From contig NZ_LRUJ01000001.1 of the NCBI RefSeq assembly GCF_001548475.1, forward strand, positions 62,001-126,000: a stretch of DNA of 64,000 nt. Direction: 5' to 3'. The number at the start of each line of letters is the position of its first letter. Within the stretch, counting starts at the first letter, position 1. This document shows, piece after piece, positions 26,338 to 35,007 of the stretch. The translations under genes and the position numbers were made by a program. The DNA comes from Bordetella hinzii LMG 13501 (GTDB lineage Bacteria; Pseudomonadota; Gammaproteobacteria; Burkholderiales; Burkholderiaceae_B). The notes beneath the pieces are model-generated. The model made no database searches. It was not told the origin of the DNA and saw only the letters and a list, made by a program, of their open reading frames with translations.

Positions 26338-27033
26338 ATGCTGGAGATACTGCAGAAATACGGCACGATGTTCCTGGTGGGATCCTGGCCCCACGGCCCG
26401 CTGGGCGGCTTCGCGGCCACGCTGCTGCTGGCCGGCCTGGGCCTGGCGCTGGCCTTCCCCATCGCGCTGCTGCTGGGCTTTGCCCGCGTGGGCCACTATC
26501 GCGCCGCCCGCCTGCTGGCCGCCTGCTGGGTCACGGCCTTCCGGGGCATCCCGCTCATCATGATCATCTTCTGGGCCTACTTCGCCGTGCCGCTGGTCAC
26601 CGGCATGACGATATCGGCCTTCAAGACCGCCCTGGTGGCCATCGTGCTCTACGAGAGCGCCTTCCTGGCCGAGATCGTGCGCGCCGGCCTGCAGGGCCTG
26701 CCGCGCGGCCAGACCGAGGCGGCCCGCTCGGCCGGCCTGTCCTATTGGCAGAGCATGCGCTTCGTGATCCTGCCGCAGGCCCTGGTGAACATGATTCCTT
26801 CGCTGGTGAGCCAGTTCGTCTCGACCATCAAGGCCACCTCCATCGTCTACATCATCGGCGTCGAGGAAGGAACCTTCGTGGGCCAGCAGATCAACAGCAT
26901 CGAACTGACCTCGGCGCTGCAGACCTATCTCATTCTGGCGGGCTTTTATTTCGTGATCTGCCTGACGCTGTCGCGCCTGGCCAAACGCATCGAGACCCGC
27001 ATCCAACGGCGCCGGCTGGGGCTGGCATCCTGA
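26338..27033 (+). CDS. Polar amino acid ABC transporter permease (subunit 2)
   Basis: 231 residues, hydrophobic, with the EAA loop [37 protein letters not shown], and [16 protein letters not shown] near the middle. It pairs with the preceding permease. The gene starts three bases after its stop and ends 14 bases before the ATPase gene. Confidence 0.9.
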   Translation: MLEILQKYGTMFLVGSWPHGPLGGFAATLLLAGLGLALAFPIALLLGFARVGHYRAARLLAACWVTAFRGIPLIMIIFWAYFAVPLVTGMTISAFKTALVAIVLYESAFLAEIVRAGLQGLPRGQTEAARSAGLSYWQSMRFVILPQALVNMIPSLVSQFVSTIKATSIVYIIGVEEGTFVGQQINSIELTSALQTYLILAGFYFVICLTLSRLAKRIETRIQRRRLGLAS

Positions 27034-27047
27034 ACCGGGAGAAACGC

Positions 27048-27773
<726 letters not shown>

Positions 27774-27858
27774 CGCCCCGGCGGAGGTCTTGCGCGCAGC
27801 GCGATCGGCCGAATTGCGCTATGGTCCGCTGTGCAAGACCCTTCTATCGAGAATCGCC

Positions 27859-28731
27859 ATGCGCAACCTGGATCTCGACCTGCTGCGCACGCTGGTCGCC
27901 ATTGCCGAACATGACTCGTTTTCCGCGGCCGCGGACAGCCTGCACAAGACCCAATCGGCCATCACGCAGCAGATGCAGCGTCTCGAAGGCCTGATCGACC
28001 TGCCGCTGTTCGAGAAACGCGGCCGCAATAAACGCCTCTCCAGCCACGGCGAGAAGCTCGTCACCTATGCCCGGCACATGCTGGCCATCAACGACGAGGC
28101 GCTGCGCTCCCTGCAGGACAGCCTGCTCGAAGGCGAACTGCGGCTGGGCTCGCCCCACGATGTGGCCGACAGCATCCTGCCCAGCGTGCTGACCCATGTG
28201 GCGCGCACCTTCCCGCGCATCAAGCTAGAGATCCGCGTGGACCGCAGCCCGCACCTCATGACGGCGCTGCGCAACGGCGAGCTGGACCTGACCGTGTCCA
28301 CGCGCTTTGACCAGGATTTCGAGGGCGTGGTGCTGCGGACGTCGCCCACGGTATGGCTGTGCTCGGCCGATTACGTGCATGACATCCATGCGCCCGTGCC
28401 CCTGGTGCTGGCCGACGAACCCAGTATCTTCCGCCGCATCGCCCTCAACGCCCTGGAGCAATCCCAGGTGCACTGGCAGACCAACTACGTCGCGCCCAAC
28501 CTGGTCGGCATCAAGGCCGCGCTGCGCGCCCGCCTGGGCATCACGGCGCGCAGCGTCGAACTGCTGGGTTCGGACATGCGCGTGCTGGGCGAGAAAGACG
28601 GCCTGCCACCCCTGCCGGACGTCAATTACTTCCTGTGGATGCGGCGCGACCTCATCAATCCGCTGACGCGCCATGTCTACGACATGCTCAAGACCAACCT
28701 GCGGCTGTCGGCCAACAACAAGCCGGGCTAG
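27859..28731 (+). CDS. LysR-family transcriptional regulator
   Basis: 290 residues starting MRNLDLDLLRTLVAIAEHDSFSAAADSLHKTQSAITQQMQRLE in segments, a classic LysR helix-turn-helix. The C-terminal effector-binding domain begins near residue 90. It follows the transporter ATPase by 85 bases in the same direction. It is the only regulator near the sulfur operon and probably controls the region upstream of 21339. Its own RBS is weak (ATCGAGA). The effector may be the transported thiol or a sulfinate; this is inference. Confidence 0.88.
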   Translation: MRNLDLDLLRTLVAIAEHDSFSAAADSLHKTQSAITQQMQRLEGLIDLPLFEKRGRNKRLSSHGEKLVTYARHMLAINDEALRSLQDSLLEGELRLGSPHDVADSILPSVLTHVARTFPRIKLEIRVDRSPHLMTALRNGELDLTVSTRFDQDFEGVVLRTSPTVWLCSADYVHDIHAPVPLVLADEPSIFRRIALNALEQSQVHWQTNYVAPNLVGIKAALRARLGITARSVELLGSDMRVLGEKDGLPPLPDVNYFLWMRRDLINPLTRHVYDMLKTNLRLSANNKPG

Positions 28732-28745
28732 CCCGCGTGGCGGGA

Positions 28746-28763
28746 CAGGGCCGCGCGGCCCTG
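28746..28763. terminator. Palindromic hairpin between convergent genes
   Basis: The 18 bases from CAGGGCCGC to GCGGCCCTG form a perfect palindrome in the 36-base gap between the LysR stop and the stop of the leftward methyltransferase-fold gene. It is placed to end both transcripts, but no T-tract follows on either strand. Confidence 0.35.
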
Positions 28764-28767
28764 GCGC

Positions 28768-29577
28768 CTAGCGTATCCGGGTGGCGGACCAGCGGCCCGA
28801 GCCGTTGACCGTGCCGGCGATCGTATCGCCGTCGACCTCGCCGACATAGCGGTCGCCGCCGGCCACGAAGGCGATGCGGGCGCCGTCCAGGCGCGCCTCG
28901 CGCAGCCGGATCGCATCGCCGCCGTCATGCAGATTGCCCTCCAGCTTCTGGAAGCGCTGCTCCAGCGTCAGCCGCTTGCCCTGCAACTGCCAGCTGCCCT
29001 GCACCTTGGCCGGCACCACCCACTTATAGGCATTGCAATAATTGACGCAATCGCCTCCCGCCTCGGCGGTTTCGTCCGGCGCCCAGTCGTCCATGTTGAA
29101 GGAGTTGGACACCACCCGCGTGCCGGGCTTCATGTCCAGCAGGATGGGCCGCAGGCGCAGATTGAGCTGCGGCAGCAGGAACAGCGTCACCACCGTCGCC
29201 TGCGAGAAATCGGTCTTGAAGATATCGCCCTGCTCAAACGTCGCGGTCTTGGACACGCCCTCGTCCTGGGCCGCCTTGCGCGACAGGGCCACGAGGTCCG
29301 GATTGAACTCCACCCCATGGGCGCGCACTCCCCGCTTGGCCGCCGTGATCACCGTGCGGCCATCGCCCGACCCCAGGTCCACCAGATAGTCCTGGGGCGT
29401 GACCTGCGCCATCTCCAGCATGCGGTCGACCAGGGATTGGGGGGTGGGCACCCAGACGACGTCCTTGCCTTCCTGGCCGACCGTGGGCTGGTAGGCCGGG
29501 GCCTTCTGGGCCCAGGCGCCCGCCGTGGCCAGGCTCAAGGCCAGCATGGCCGCGGCCCGGCGAATCCGGATCTTCAT
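28768..29577 (-). CDS. Class I SAM-methyltransferase-fold protein with a signal peptide
   Basis: 269 residues. The first 23 form a textbook Sec signal (MKIRIRRAAAMLALSLATAGAWAQ). The domain that follows contains VPTPQSLVDRMLEMAQVTPQDYLVDLGSGDGRTVITAA: motif I, DLGSGDGR, with the acidic end-of-strand-2 residue in AHGVEFNPDL and motif IV-like QGDIFKTDFSQATVVTLFLLP. The C-terminal 90 residues (VPAKVQGSWQLQGKRLTLEQRFQKLEG, then a beta-rich GDRYVGEVDGDTIAGTVNG) form a second module. Such proteins are annotated as methyltransferases, yet the signal implies a periplasmic location where SAM is not known to occur. Function is therefore open. Confidence 0.8.
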   Translation of the reverse strand: MKIRIRRAAAMLALSLATAGAWAQKAPAYQPTVGQEGKDVVWVPTPQSLVDRMLEMAQVTPQDYLVDLGSGDGRTVITAAKRGVRAHGVEFNPDLVALSRKAAQDEGVSKTATFEQGDIFKTDFSQATVVTLFLLPQLNLRLRPILLDMKPGTRVVSNSFNMDDWAPDETAEAGGDCVNYCNAYKWVVPAKVQGSWQLQGKRLTLEQRFQKLEGNLHDGGDAIRLREARLDGARIAFVAGGDRYVGEVDGDTIAGTVNGSGRWSATRIR

Positions 29578-29845
29578 TGCGTATCTCCTGAAATGAGCAG
29601 GGTGGAAACCTCGTCCTCCGCCTATCTTTCAGCTTGTTGTCAGACTTTGGAATGTACCGGCTGTCCGCTGTCATGAACAGGGTTTGTTACGGCTGGAAGC
29701 CATCCCTGGGCCTCGCGCCGCAATGGGCGGGCGGATGATCCGGAACGCCGGTGTCCGCCGCCCATCCGGCGAGGGCCAGCGCGGCAGGCCCGCGTCCCGC
29801 CGGGCCGTTGGCGCAGACGGTTTTTATTGTCTTGTCCACGCCGAC

Positions 29846-29865
29846 GGCCGCCTCGCCAGGCGGCC
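29846..29865 (-). terminator. Hairpin downstream of the GST gene
   Basis: GGCCGCCT (29846-29853) and AGGCGGCC (29858-29865) form an eight-base stem with a four-base loop, 10 bases past the GST stop on the minus strand. There is no T-tract. The rest of the 298-base gap between the methyltransferase-fold gene and GST (29578-29875) shows no gene; it should hold the promoter of the leftward methyltransferase-fold gene. Confidence 0.35.
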
Positions 29866-29875
29866 GGGCCGCGCG

Positions 29876-30577
29876 CTACGCCGAGGGAATCGTCAGCCCG
29901 CGCGCCACGGCCGGCCGCGCCACGAAGGCATCCAGCACGCGCTTCACATTGGCGTAGCGGTCGAACGCCACCAGTTCGCCCGCGCCGTAGAAGCCCACCA
30001 GGTTGCGCACCCAGGGGAAGATGGCGATGTCGGCGATGGTGTAGGTATCGCCCATCACCCATTGGCGGTCCTGCAGCCGCTGGTCCAGCACGCCCAGCAA
30101 GCGGCTGGATTCGGCCGCGTAGCGGTCGCGGGGACGCTTGTCCTCGTAGTCCTTGCCGGCGAACTTATGGAAGAAACCCAGCTGGCCGAACATCGGGCCG
30201 ATGCCGCCCATCTGGAACATCAGCCATTGCAGGGTCTCGAACCGGCCCGCCGTGTCGGCCGGCAGCAAGGCGCCCGTCTTGCTGGCCAGGTAGACCAGGA
30301 TGGCGCCCGACTCGAACAGGCCCAGCGGCTTGCCGCCGGGGCCGGCCGGATCCAGGATGGCCGGAATCTTGTTGTTCGGGCTTAGCGACAGGAACTCCGG
30401 CGAAAACTGGTCCTGCGCATCGAAACTCACCCGGTGCGCCTCATACGGCAGCCCGGTCTCCTCCAGCATGATGGACACCTTCACGCCATTGGGCGTGGGC
30501 AGCGAATACAGCTGGATGCGGTCGGGATGGAGGGCGGGCCACTTGCGGGTGATGGGAAAGGCGTCCAAGGCGCTCAT
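29876..30577 (-). CDS. Glutathione S-transferase, nu-class (YfcG/YghU-like)
   Basis: 233 residues starting MSALDAFPITRKW. IQLYSLPTPNGVKVSIMLEE near residue 21 has the Thr-Pro-Asn-Gly signature of nu-class enzymes in place of the catalytic Ser/Tyr/Cys. SPNNKIPAILDP and LFESGAILVYLASKTG are the glutathione-binding segments, and YTIADIAIFPWV is the C-terminal N-capping motif. E. coli relatives are disulfide-bond oxidoreductases that bind glutathione disulfide. A GGAGACT site precedes the ATG. It is monocistronic and diverges from the DMFase-like gene. Confidence 0.88.
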   Translation of the reverse strand: MSALDAFPITRKWPALHPDRIQLYSLPTPNGVKVSIMLEETGLPYEAHRVSFDAQDQFSPEFLSLSPNNKIPAILDPAGPGGKPLGLFESGAILVYLASKTGALLPADTAGRFETLQWLMFQMGGIGPMFGQLGFFHKFAGKDYEDKRPRDRYAAESSRLLGVLDQRLQDRQWVMGDTYTIADIAIFPWVRNLVGFYGAGELVAFDRYANVKRVLDAFVARPAVARGLTIPSA

Positions 30578-30666
30578 GCATAGTCTCCGGGTGAGGGTGG
30601 CGAACATGCTAGCGCATCGGCGCCGCGGCGGCACCGCCCGGCGCCCCCGTGGAAAACAAACTCTGA

Positions 30667-30688
30667 AAACGGAGATTTTCATCCGTTT
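30667..30688. promoter_or_regulatory. Operator upstream of the DMFase-like operon (probable RpiR site)
   Basis: Arms AAACGGA (30667-30673) and TCCGTTT (30682-30688) pair perfectly around GATTTTCA. The same element with a T/A change in both arms lies at 34922-34943, before the aminotransferase gene. In both places GGAG starts 33 bases, and CGCTCTA 41 bases, after the first base of the element (here 30700 and 30708), so a longer promoter block is shared. The RpiR regulator at 34007-34891 lies beside the second copy and is the likely binder. Confidence 0.72.
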
Positions 30689-30793
30689 CTTCTGAGCGCG
30701 GAGCATACGCTCTACGATTTTGCCCACGCTCCGCCCCGGCCCTCGTGAACCCGGCCGGTGGCCACCACAACGCTCCCGGAGGTTGGACACAGC

Positions 30794-32962
30794 ATGATCT
30801 CGCTAGTCGGCTACACGGACAGGTTTTCCGCCCGGCCGGGCGAAAGCCTGGCGGTCAAAGTTTCCAGTTCGCTGGATAAACCGTATTTCGCGGACTTGGT
30901 GCGCATCCACAGCGCCGATCCGAATCCGGCCGGCCCGGGCATGCGCTACACGCCGGCGCAAGCCGGCTTCGCGGGCCGCTACCCGTCCCGCGCGCAGGCC
31001 ATCCACCAAGGCTCTTGCGGCGTAGTGCCGATCGGCTCGCTGCCGCTCGGGCCGAATTGGACGATAGGCCTGCGCGTGCAGCCCTGGCTGCTAGAGGGCC
31101 GCGAATCGGCCGTGCTGTCGGCCGGCGGCGCCACCCCGCTGTCCTTGCGCGTGTCAGCCCAGGGCGCGGTCTTGCACATCGGCGCGCAGCGCTGCCGCAT
31201 CGATGCGCCCATGCATCCGCGCCACTGGTATGAGCTGCGGGTGATCGCCGAAGATGGCCGGGTGCGCTTGCTGCAGCGGGCCATCGATGCCCGGGGCCTG
31301 CCGGGCGCGGAAGCCGCCATGGCCTTGGCCGCGCCCTGCCGCCTGGATGGACAGATGGTGTTCGGCGCCGAGCAGGACCCGGACGGGCCACACTACCGCG
31401 CGCATTTCAATGGCCGCCTTGAACACCCCTTCATCGCTTCGGGCCGCCACGATGGCGCCGCCGTCATCGACCCGGCGCGCCTGCGCTTTCCCGATCTGCT
31501 GGCCTGGTGGGACTTCAGCCTGGACATCGCCTCGCGGCGCATCAGCGACCGCGGTCCTTTCAGGCTCGACGGCAACATGGTCAACCTGCCCACGCGGGCC
31601 GTGCGCGGGCCGTATTGGGACGGCAGCGCGATGAACTGGCGGGACCGTCCCGACCAGTATGCCGCCGTGCACTTCCATGAGGACGATCTCTATGACTGCC
31701 AATGGGAGACCGACTTCGTCTTCGAGGTGTCGCGGGACTTGCGCAGCGGCGTGTACGGCATCCGCCTGCGCGAGCGCGCCGATGGCGGCGAGGAAGACGT
31801 CATCCCCGTCTTCATCCTCCCGGCCCGCGGCGCGCGCCCGGCGCCGGTCGCGCTGGTCATGCCCACCTATACCTACCAGATTTACGGCAACTACGATCGC
31901 AAGAACTACGACGAGGCCATGCGCGCGCGCATGGCCGAATGGGGCACCTACCCCCATCACCCCGCCGTCAACAAACAGTTCGGCCTGTCGGCCTACAACC
32001 TGCATGCCGACGGCAGCGGCGTGGCCTACTGCGGATCGCAGCGCCCCCTGCTCACCATGCGTCCCGGCTATATCGCCTACCCCGACGCGCGCGGTTCGGG
32101 CTTGCGCCACTTCGCGGCCGACATGCATATCGTGGCCTGGATGGAGGCCTCGGGGATCGACTACGACATCCTGACCGACCACGATCTGGAGACCGACGGC
32201 GCGGGATTGCTCACGCCCTACAAGGCCGTGCTGACCAGCACCCATCCCGAGTACCAGTCGCCGGCTTCGCTGGACGCTTTCCGCGACTACATCGAGGGTG
32301 GCGGCAAGCTGGCCTATCTCGGCGGCAATGGCTTTTACTGGCGGGTGGGCCGAAGCGAGGAAGTGCCCAATGTGCTGGAAGTGCGCCGAGCGGAAAACGG
32401 CGTGCGATCCTGGGTGGCCCTGCCGGGCGAGTACTACCACGCGCTGGACGGCGGCTATGGCGGTCTGTGGCGCAACAACGGCCGCGCGCCGCAGGCGCTG
32501 GTCGGCGTGGGTTTTGCCGCCCAGGGCCGTTTCGAGGGCTCGTATTACCGCCGCCAGCCGGCTTCCTATGCGCCCGACTACGCCTGGCTGTTCAAGGGCA
32601 TCGACCAAGAACGGATCGGCGACTTCGGCTTTTCCGGCGGCGGCGCGGCGGGCTTCGAACTGGATCGCGCCGAGCCGCTCTTGGGCACGCCCGTCAATGC
32701 GGCCATCCTCTGCACCTCGGAGGGACATCAATCCCACTTCGGGGCCACGCTGGAAGAGCTGATCGCCCCGCCCAGCTACAAGGATGGCGGCCGCGCGGCC
32801 TCGCTGGTGCGTGCCGACATGGTGTATTTCGAGCTGCCCCGCGGCGGCGCGGTGTTCGCCGTGGGCTCGATCACCTTTTGCGGCAGCCTGCCCTGGAACC
32901 ACTTCGACAACCCGGTATCGACGCTGATGAAGAACCTGGTCGCGCATTTCTGCCACGCCTGA
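30794..32962 (+). CDS. N,N-dimethylformamidase large (beta) subunit-like protein
   Basis: 722 residues starting MISLVGYTDRFSARPGESLAVKVSS in segments. Residues to about 260 hold a beta-sandwich/LamG-like region (WTIGLRVQPWLL); from about 350 comes the catalytic part with PTYTYQIYGNYDRKNYDE (357-374) and THPEYQS (His484, Glu486), then IEGGGKLAYLGGNGFYWR. From memory, the Paracoccus DMFase iron site uses two Tyr and one Glu in comparable segments; an alignment should confirm it. DMFase hydrolyses dimethylformamide to dimethylamine and formate. No small-subunit gene of about 130 residues lies beside it, and a Bug gene follows after 24 bases, so the substrate is probably another amide. GGAGG lies 12 bases upstream. 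Confidence 0.8.
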   Translation: MISLVGYTDRFSARPGESLAVKVSSSLDKPYFADLVRIHSADPNPAGPGMRYTPAQAGFAGRYPSRAQAIHQGSCGVVPIGSLPLGPNWTIGLRVQPWLLEGRESAVLSAGGATPLSLRVSAQGAVLHIGAQRCRIDAPMHPRHWYELRVIAEDGRVRLLQRAIDARGLPGAEAAMALAAPCRLDGQMVFGAEQDPDGPHYRAHFNGRLEHPFIASGRHDGAAVIDPARLRFPDLLAWWDFSLDIASRRISDRGPFRLDGNMVNLPTRAVRGPYWDGSAMNWRDRPDQYAAVHFHEDDLYDCQWETDFVFEVSRDLRSGVYGIRLRERADGGEEDVIPVFILPARGARPAPVALVMPTYTYQIYGNYDRKNYDEAMRARMAEWGTYPHHPAVNKQFGLSAYNLHADGSGVAYCGSQRPLLTMRPGYIAYPDARGSGLRHFAADMHIVAWMEASGIDYDILTDHDLETDGAGLLTPYKAVLTSTHPEYQSPASLDAFRDYIEGGGKLAYLGGNGFYWRVGRSEEVPNVLEVRRAENGVRSWVALPGEYYHALDGGYGGLWRNNGRAPQALVGVGFAAQGRFEGSYYRRQPASYAPDYAWLFKGIDQERIGDFGFSGGGAAGFELDRAEPLLGTPVNAAILCTSEGHQSHFGATLEELIAPPSYKDGGRAASLVRADMVYFELPRGGAVFAVGSITFCGSLPWNHFDNPVSTLMKNLVAHFCHA

Positions 32963-32986
32963 TTTCGCCCTTCTAACGGAACCCCC

Positions 32987-34000
32987 ATGTCCCCTATCCT
33001 TCTGTCCCGGCGCCCCGCGCTCAAGATGCTCGGCGGCATCCTGCTGGCCGCCGCCGCCCAGGGCCCGGCCGCATCGGCCGCCGAGGCCTTTCCCAACAAA
33101 CAGATCACCGTCGTCGTGCCCTTCAGCGCGGGCGGCACGACCGACATCCTGGCGCGCGTGGTCGGCGAGAAGCTGGGCCAGGCGCTCAAGCAGACCATCG
33201 TGGTCGAGAACCGTCCCGGCGCGGCGGGCAACATCGGCGCGGCCTTCGTCGCCCGCGCCAACCCGGACGGCTATACCCTGCTGCTGGGCACGGTGGGCAC
33301 CAATGGCATCAACGCCGCCCTCTATAAAAACATGCCCTATGACCACCTGCGCGACTTCGCGCCGCTGTCGCGCATCGCGATGGTCCCCAACGTGCTGGAG
33401 GCGCCGGTGAGCGCCCCGTATTCGACGGTGGCCGAACTGATCGCCTACGCCAAGGCCCATCCCGGCAAGGTCACCTTCGGTTCGGCCGGCATCGGCGGCT
33501 CGCAGCATCTGTCGGGCGAGTTGTTCAAGTCCATGGCGGGCGTGGACATGCTGCACGTGCCCTACAAGGGCAGCGCGCCGGCCCTGCAGGACCTGGTGGG
33601 CGGCCAGGTCGATGTCATGTTCGACAACCTGCCGTCGTCCATTCCCTACATCGTCACGGACAAGAACAAGGCCGGCAAGCTCAAGGCCCTGGCCGTGACC
33701 ACGGCGCAGCGGGCTTCGAACATGCCCGCGGTGCCCACGATGAGCGAAGCCGGCCTGTCCGGCTATGAAGCCACGTCGTGGTTTGGGCTTTTCGCGCCGG
33801 CGGCCACCCCGCCCGCCGTGCTCCAGACCCTGCAGACCGCGCTGAACAAGGTCCTGAGCGACCCCGCCGTCATCGCCAAGATCCATGAGCTGGGCGGCAT
33901 CGCCTGCAACGACAGCCCCGAGCAGTTCGGCGCCTTCGTCGAGCAGGAGACCCGGAAATGGGGCGACCTGGTGGCCAAGGTCGGCGTGCAGCTGGAGTAG
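32987..34000 (+). CDS. Bug-family TTT substrate-binding protein (Bug 4)
   Basis: 337 residues; basic [11 protein letters not shown] then a hydrophobic stretch ending [26 protein letters not shown] is the GGxxD loop, then [25 protein letters not shown] and [23 protein letters not shown]. It follows the DMFase-like gene by 24 bases and shares its RpiR-type operator, so receptor and hydrolase probably handle the same compound. It converges on the RpiR gene six bases away. Confidence 0.92.
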   Translation: MSPILLSRRPALKMLGGILLAAAAQGPAASAAEAFPNKQITVVVPFSAGGTTDILARVVGEKLGQALKQTIVVENRPGAAGNIGAAFVARANPDGYTLLLGTVGTNGINAALYKNMPYDHLRDFAPLSRIAMVPNVLEAPVSAPYSTVAELIAYAKAHPGKVTFGSAGIGGSQHLSGELFKSMAGVDMLHVPYKGSAPALQDLVGGQVDVMFDNLPSSIPYIVTDKNKAGKLKALAVTTAQRASNMPAVPTMSEAGLSGYEATSWFGLFAPAATPPAVLQTLQTALNKVLSDPAVIAKIHELGGIACNDSPEQFGAFVEQETRKWGDLVAKVGVQLE

Positions 34001-34006
34001 ACGGGA

Positions 34007-34891
34007 TCAGCCCGCCGCCATGCCCGGTTTCGAGGGCAGGTCGTCGGGCTCGAAGGCCCCGGTGGCGACCATCATCTTCTGGTGCTGCTTGGCGCGCGCG
34101 TGGGCGGCCTCGCCCCGGCGCGCCACCCAGGCCGAGGCCAGCCATTGCACGGCCGCCATCGCCCCCACCATGGAATCGAAGAAGGCGTCGGATTCCTTGC
34201 GCACGAGCAGTTGCCTGTCGGTGGCCCTGGCCAGCGCGCTCAGGGGCGCATCGACGATGCCCAGGGTCCAGGCGCCCGCCTCCCTGGCCAGGCGCGTGGC
34301 GCTGACCGTATCGCGGCTGCAGGGTTCGAACGACGCCGCGATCACCACGTCTTTCTTGCCCAGGTCCAGCAGGTCCAGCGCAAAGCCGCCGCCGCGGTCG
34401 TCGGCCAGCACCACGTCGGCCGCCGTCATGCGCAGCAAATAGTGCAGCCAGGTCATGACGGCCGTGCACGACAGACGGCTGACCAGCGCGATGCGCCGCG
34501 CCTGCGCCATCCGGCCCACGGCCTCTTCGATGGCCTTGGCATTGTCAGGCGTATAGCAGCTCTGCACGTTCATGACTTCGGTGCGAAGCATGGCCGGCAC
34601 CGGCGACACCAGGGTCGTGGCGGCCATGCGCTCGGCGAACATGCCCCGGTTCTGCCCCCGGCGCAGCATGTCCGCGAACCCCTCCCGCAGCCCGCTCCAG
34701 CCGGCATAGCCCAGGTGCTGGGCCAGGCGGATGAAGGAAGCGCTGGATTGGCCGGACATCTCGGAGAGCTCGTCCAGCGAACGGGTGGCCACATGCGCCG
34801 GATTGGCGAGGATCCAGGTCGCCGTGCGGCGCAACGTGCGCGACAGGTTGTCGTATTCCTGGCGGACAAGACTTTCGACCGTGGGGCTCAT
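34007..34891 (-). CDS. MurR/RpiR-family transcriptional regulator
   Basis: 294 residues starting MSPTVESLVRQEYDNLSRTLRR. The N-terminal HTH_6 domain (about 1-80) shows LDELSEMSGQSSASFIRLAQHLGYAGWSGLRE, the family recognition segment. The C-terminal half (about 120-260) is a SIS sugar-phosphate-isomerase fold with ARRIALVSRLSCTAVM and KKDVVIAASFEPCSRDTVSATRLAREAGA. RpiR proteins usually sense phosphosugars, but in betaproteobacteria many regulate other catabolic genes. It diverges from the aminotransferase gene across the element at 34922-34943, and an identical architecture precedes the DMFase-like operon, so it likely controls both. Confidence 0.88.
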   Translation of the reverse strand: MSPTVESLVRQEYDNLSRTLRRTATWILANPAHVATRSLDELSEMSGQSSASFIRLAQHLGYAGWSGLREGFADMLRRGQNRGMFAERMAATTLVSPVPAMLRTEVMNVQSCYTPDNAKAIEEAVGRMAQARRIALVSRLSCTAVMTWLHYLLRMTAADVVLADDRGGGFALDLLDLGKKDVVIAASFEPCSRDTVSATRLAREAGAWTLGIVDAPLSALARATDRQLLVRKESDAFFDSMVGAMAAVQWLASAWVARRGEAAHARAKQHQKMMVATGAFEPDDLPSKPGMAAG

Positions 34892-34921
34892 GGCGGTCCG
34901 GTGCAGAAGCACAATTTCTGG

Positions 34922-34943
34922 AAATGGAGATTTTAATCCATAG
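34922..34943. promoter_or_regulatory. Operator between the RpiR and aminotransferase genes
   Basis: AAATGGA (34922-34928), GATTTTAA, TCCATAG (34937-34943): inner arm bases TGGA/TCCA pair, matching CGGA/TCCG at the other site with a compensating change. GGAG at 34955 and CGCTCTA at 34963 repeat the spacing seen at 30700 and 30708. It lies 31 bases before the RpiR start and about 65 before the aminotransferase start, so it can serve both. Confidence 0.72.
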
Positions 34944-35007
34944 ATTTTTTTTCTGGAGTGTCCGCTCTAACCTGTCGCCGACGCCATTCACACCAGGAAC
35001 CGCAGCC

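Noticed and set aside
24709-27006. 765-codon minus-strand frame opposite the amino-acid transporter genes.
   Set aside because: Shadow of three recognisable transporter genes; the translation is Gln/His/Gly-rich and has no start context.
31154-33886. 910-codon minus-strand frame antisense to the DMFase-like gene and Bug 4.
   Set aside because: No motif, low-complexity His/Gln/Arg/Gly composition, and both genes on the plus strand have clear families and ribosome sites.
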